Assembly: GCA_040381235.1 (NCBI GenBank)
Contig: JBEIHS010000301.1
Coordinates: 1-8,121 of the forward strand
DNA from: CAIXSC01 sp040381235
GTDB taxonomy: Bacteria; Planctomycetota; Planctomycetia; Pirellulales; Pirellulaceae
Direction: 5' to 3'
Length of the DNA: 8,121 nucleotides
Made by a program: the position numbers and the translations under genes. The notes beneath the pieces were generated by a model, which saw nothing but the letters and a program-made list of their open reading frames with translations, had not been told where the DNA came from and made no database searches. Below are positions 6,389 through 8,121 of this stretch, in pieces (position 1 is the stretch's first letter; every line of letters begins with the position of its first letter).

Positions 6389-7467
6389 GCGACACGATCC
6401 TTCCGGGCGACAAGGGCGACGCTCGCAACAAGCGACAGGTACGACGTCGCGATCAGGGCGAGGGCGACCGGAGATGGACTCTGCGGTTCACTTGCTCCCT
6501 CGATGTGAAAGAACCGCATCATCGCCAAGGCGAAGCCGTTATTCACGACGTGGCCGATCACCGCCGGCCAGAGACTGTCGCAGCGATAGGCGATCAGTCC
6601 AAGCCAGACGCCAAGCGGCATGACGGCGATCGAATGCATCGGATCCAGGTGCGCCGCGCCAAACAGCAAGCCGCTGAGCATGATCGCGGGGAATGGAGGC
6701 CAAGCTCGCGTCAGCCGGCTTTGGATGTAGCCGCGGAACAAGAATTCCTCCGCGAATCCGGGCAAACCGGCGACCAGCAAGAACAAGACGAACAGCCACT
6801 GCTCGTCGAAACGCCGAAACAGATCCTCCATTTGCCGCAAATGTTCGCTCGGCGCGTCGAACACCTGGCTAAGCAGCAACGATGTCACATTGGCGATGGC
6901 CGGCGTCGCAAGCGCTAACGGGATCCAGGTCCAAACGGGCCAGCGGCCGCGGACGACCCGCAGCCGCTCCCGCCACGGCTGCGGACTCAGCAGCGCCCCG
7001 AACAAGGCGACAGCGAAAAACACGGCTTGCCCGGGAATCACCATGCCGACCAAGCCGGCCGGTGTCATCGTGATCGCTTCCAGCCGCTTCGGAAAACTCG
7101 CTTGGTCTTGAAACACCGTCGGCCCGTGCAACGCCACCAGCCATCCCAAGCCGATCACCAACGACACGGCGATGCCGGCGGGAATGGAAATGAATGCCGC
7201 GAGAAAGACCGTCCAGATCCGGGGCGGCGGCGGACGATAGACGGCGGCCGCTAAACCGCCGGGCAGGCAACCGCCGGGCGGCAAATCGCCCCCAGTTGTT
7301 TCCACCAGCTCCGCCGGAATGATCCCGGGACTATCGCTCGGAATCACCGCTACTGCGGCTCCAGCCCCGGCACCATGCTTTGCATCCTGATCGGCATCCA
7401 CCGCCATCACCGGATCGCCGCCGAACACAGGCTCGTAACCAACAGTCTGACGGTCGGGCTCGGCCAT
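6382..7467 (-). CDS. CPBP family intramembrane metalloprotease (CAAX protease / Abi)
   Basis: This 361-residue membrane protein has the motifs of the CPBP/Abi family (PF02517), glutamate-dependent intramembrane proteases related to eukaryotic Rce1. EEFLFR is at 240-245 (Glu240, Glu241, Arg245), FGAAH at 269-273 (His273) and HVVNN at 306-310 (His306, Asn309/310). All signature residues are present, so activity is plausible. Hydrophobic helices begin at about residue 84; residues 1-82 are a non-conserved, Gly/Pro/Asp-rich cytoplasmic tail. The ATG at 7465-7467 has only a weak GGATGG seven bases upstream; Met21 is an alternative start. The stop overlaps the start of the SBF transporter gene, so the two are probably co-expressed. 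The substrate is unknown; bacterial members act in peptide processing, immunity to bacteriocins or membrane protein turnover. Confidence 0.92.
   Translation of the reverse strand: MAEPDRQTVGYEPVFGGDPVMAVDADQDAKHGAGAGAAVAVIPSDSPGIIPAELVETTGGDLPPGGCLPGGLAAAVYRPPPPRIWTVFLAAFISIPAGIAVSLVIGLGWLVALHGPTVFQDQASFPKRLEAITMTPAGLVGMVIPGQAVFFAVALFGALLSPQPWRERLRVVRGRWPVWTWIPLALATPAIANVTSLLLSQVFDAPSEHLRQMEDLFRRFDEQWLFVLFLLVAGLPGFAEEFLFRGYIQSRLTRAWPPFPAIMLSGLLFGAAHLDPMHSIAVMPLGVWLGLIAYRCDSLWPAVIGHVVNNGFALAMMRFFHIEGASEPQSPSPVALALIATSYLSLVASVALVARKDRVAC
6398..6402 (-). promoter_or_regulatory. Shine-Dalgarno site for the GTG-started transporter gene
   Basis: AAGGA on the minus strand lies nine bases before the GTG at 6386-6388, inside the last codons of the CPBP protease gene. 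It supports this non-ATG start and coupled translation. Confidence 0.6.
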
Positions 7468-7807
7468 GACTTATCCATCCCAGGATTGCGAAAAGTATCC
7501 CGCATCGCCGAAGTCGGCGGGGCGGGGCCGCGCCGGTTCGAGCGATCGGGCTTGGCACAGCACCACCGCCGGACCAATTTCCAAGCACTGCGAATTATAG
7601 AGCGGACGGCCAGTTGTTCCCGCGGAAAAAGTCGCGTGGCGACCGCCGCCGCACGGCGACACGCGGCGGCGAGTTTTTCGGTAGTTTCGCGGTAGCTCGC
7701 GGTAGTTTCGCGGTCGCTCGAGGCCGGGCGCCCGCGGGCGATCTCGGCCGTGCGCCCGTTCGACGGGTCGACGGGGCAGCGGGTCGGCGGGTCGACGGGT
7801 CGGCGGG
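7468..7807. other. Gene-free 340-bp region upstream of the CPBP gene
   Basis: No credible gene is seen; all open frames here are Arg/Ala/Pro-rich with no family signature. The region must hold the promoter of the protease-transporter pair unless that pair is read through from the DUF1501 gene. It also contains a 21-bp direct duplication, a perfect 12-bp palindrome CGCCCGCGGGCG (7729-7740) and most of an octamer array. I found no convincing promoter hexamers or hairpin-plus-T-tract terminator. Confidence 0.5.
7680..7721. repeat. 21-bp direct duplication with 10/11-bp substructure
   Basis: Two adjacent 21-bp copies (7680-7700 and 7701-7721) differ at two positions. Each copy is itself two related blocks, GGTAGTTTCGC and GGTAGCTCGC, so the stretch is four alternating 11/10-bp blocks, the last one diverged (GGTCGCTCGA). 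Confidence 0.85.
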
Positions 7808-7811
7808 TCAC
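7764..7811. repeat. Octamer tandem array CGGGTCGR, 6 units, overlapping a stop codon
   Basis: Six consecutive 8-bp units run from 7764 to 7811: CGGGTCGA, CGGGGCAG, CGGGTCGG, CGGGTCGA, CGGGTCGG, CGGGTCAC. The last unit contains the stop codon of the DUF1501 gene (7808-7810). The unit and its length differ from the CAGT heptamers at the left end of the window, but it likewise lies at the 3' end of a gene. Confidence 0.9.
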
Positions 7812-8121
7812 GCGAGCAACTCTGAAACCACGCGTCCATGAACGTCTGTCAACCGGTAATCGCGGCCGGCATAGCGGTAGGTCAGTTGCTCGTGGTCGAA
7901 CCCCAGCAGATGCAGCATCGTCGCATGCAAATCATGGACATGCACCGGTTGCTCGACGGCGCGGAAACCGAACTCGTCGGTCGCTCCGTGAGCATAGCCG
8001 CCGCGGACTCCGCCACCAGCGAGCCAACAGCTAAATCCGTAATGGTTGTGGTCGCGGCCGTTTAGTTGTGGAAGTTCGGCCACCGGCGTGCGGCCGAATT
8101 CCCCTCCCCACAGCACGAGCG
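7808..8121 (-). CDS. DUF1501 family protein, C-terminal part (5' end outside the window)
   Basis: The last 104 or so residues of a DUF1501 protein (PF07394, alkaline phosphatase/sulfatase-like fold) read in from the right edge. Recognisable are LVLWGGEFGRTP, GRDHNHYGFSCWLAGGG, GATDEFGFRAVE, VHVHDLHATMLHLLG and YAGRDYRLTDVHG, in the usual order and ending normally at TGA 7808-7810. The GRDH and HDLH histidines and acidic residues are candidate metal ligands by analogy with the superfamily. DUF1501 proteins are usually Tat-exported and encoded next to DUF1549/DUF1553 cytochrome-like partners in planctomycetes; those would lie to the right, unseen. The reaction is not established. The frame is open to the edge, so no start is assigned. 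Confidence 0.93.
   Translation of the reverse strand, partial: LVLWGGEFGRTPVAELPQLNGRDHNHYGFSCWLAGGGVRGGYAHGATDEFGFRAVEQPVHVHDLHATMLHLLGFDHEQLTYRYAGRDYRLTDVHGRVVSELLA

Noticed and set aside
7729..7740. Palindrome CGCCCGCGGGCG as a terminator of the DUF1501 gene
   Set aside because: It is a perfect dyad without a loop and no T tract follows on the minus strand; GC-rich DNA gives such dyads by chance.

Overview
The window looks like a chromosomal segment of a planctomycete (Pirellulales-type), by inference. It is GC-rich and carries a DUF1501 protein, a secreted DUF1080 protein and a large WD40 protein with DUF4261 and DUF4190 parts. Several intergenic gaps are filled with CAGT-core heptamer or CGGGTCGR octamer tandem repeats, which I associate with that phylum. 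I see no tRNA, rRNA, CRISPR array or transposase.

Layout: positions 1-354 hold no gene, only three short tandem-repeat arrays in opposing orientation around a spacer with two opposed poly-T tracts. On the minus strand, 355-1094 encodes a secreted DUF1080 (3-keto-disaccharide hydrolase-like) protein, broken by an apparent one-base deletion at about 590-592. A 13-unit heptamer array (1112-1202) separates it from a secreted SGNH/GDSL hydrolase (1236-2057) closely resembling PAF-acetylhydrolase IB catalytic subunits. A gap of about 200 bp, presumably a divergent promoter region, leads to the dominant plus-strand gene (2266-5499). Its 1077-residue product joins a DUF4261-like domain, low-complexity linkers, a DUF4190 membrane segment and a seven-repeat WD40 propeller.

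That gene runs tail to tail into, and overlaps by 65 bp, a minus-strand pair. The pair consists of a CPBP-family intramembrane protease (6382-7467) and a bile-acid:sodium-symporter-family transporter (5435-6388, GTG start), which overlap by 7 bp and are probably translationally coupled. A gene-free 340 bp region with a 21-bp duplication and an octamer array follows. The right edge carries the C-terminal part of a DUF1501 protein (7808 onward), whose stop codon lies inside the octamer array.

Functional reading (inference): the SGNH and DUF1080 proteins are exported and may act on glycans. The protease and transporter form a separate membrane module. The DUF4261/DUF4190/WD40 protein is the least understood and most interesting element. 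No complete novel system is evident; the best leads are that fusion architecture and the repeat arrays lying just 3' of the minus-strand genes.
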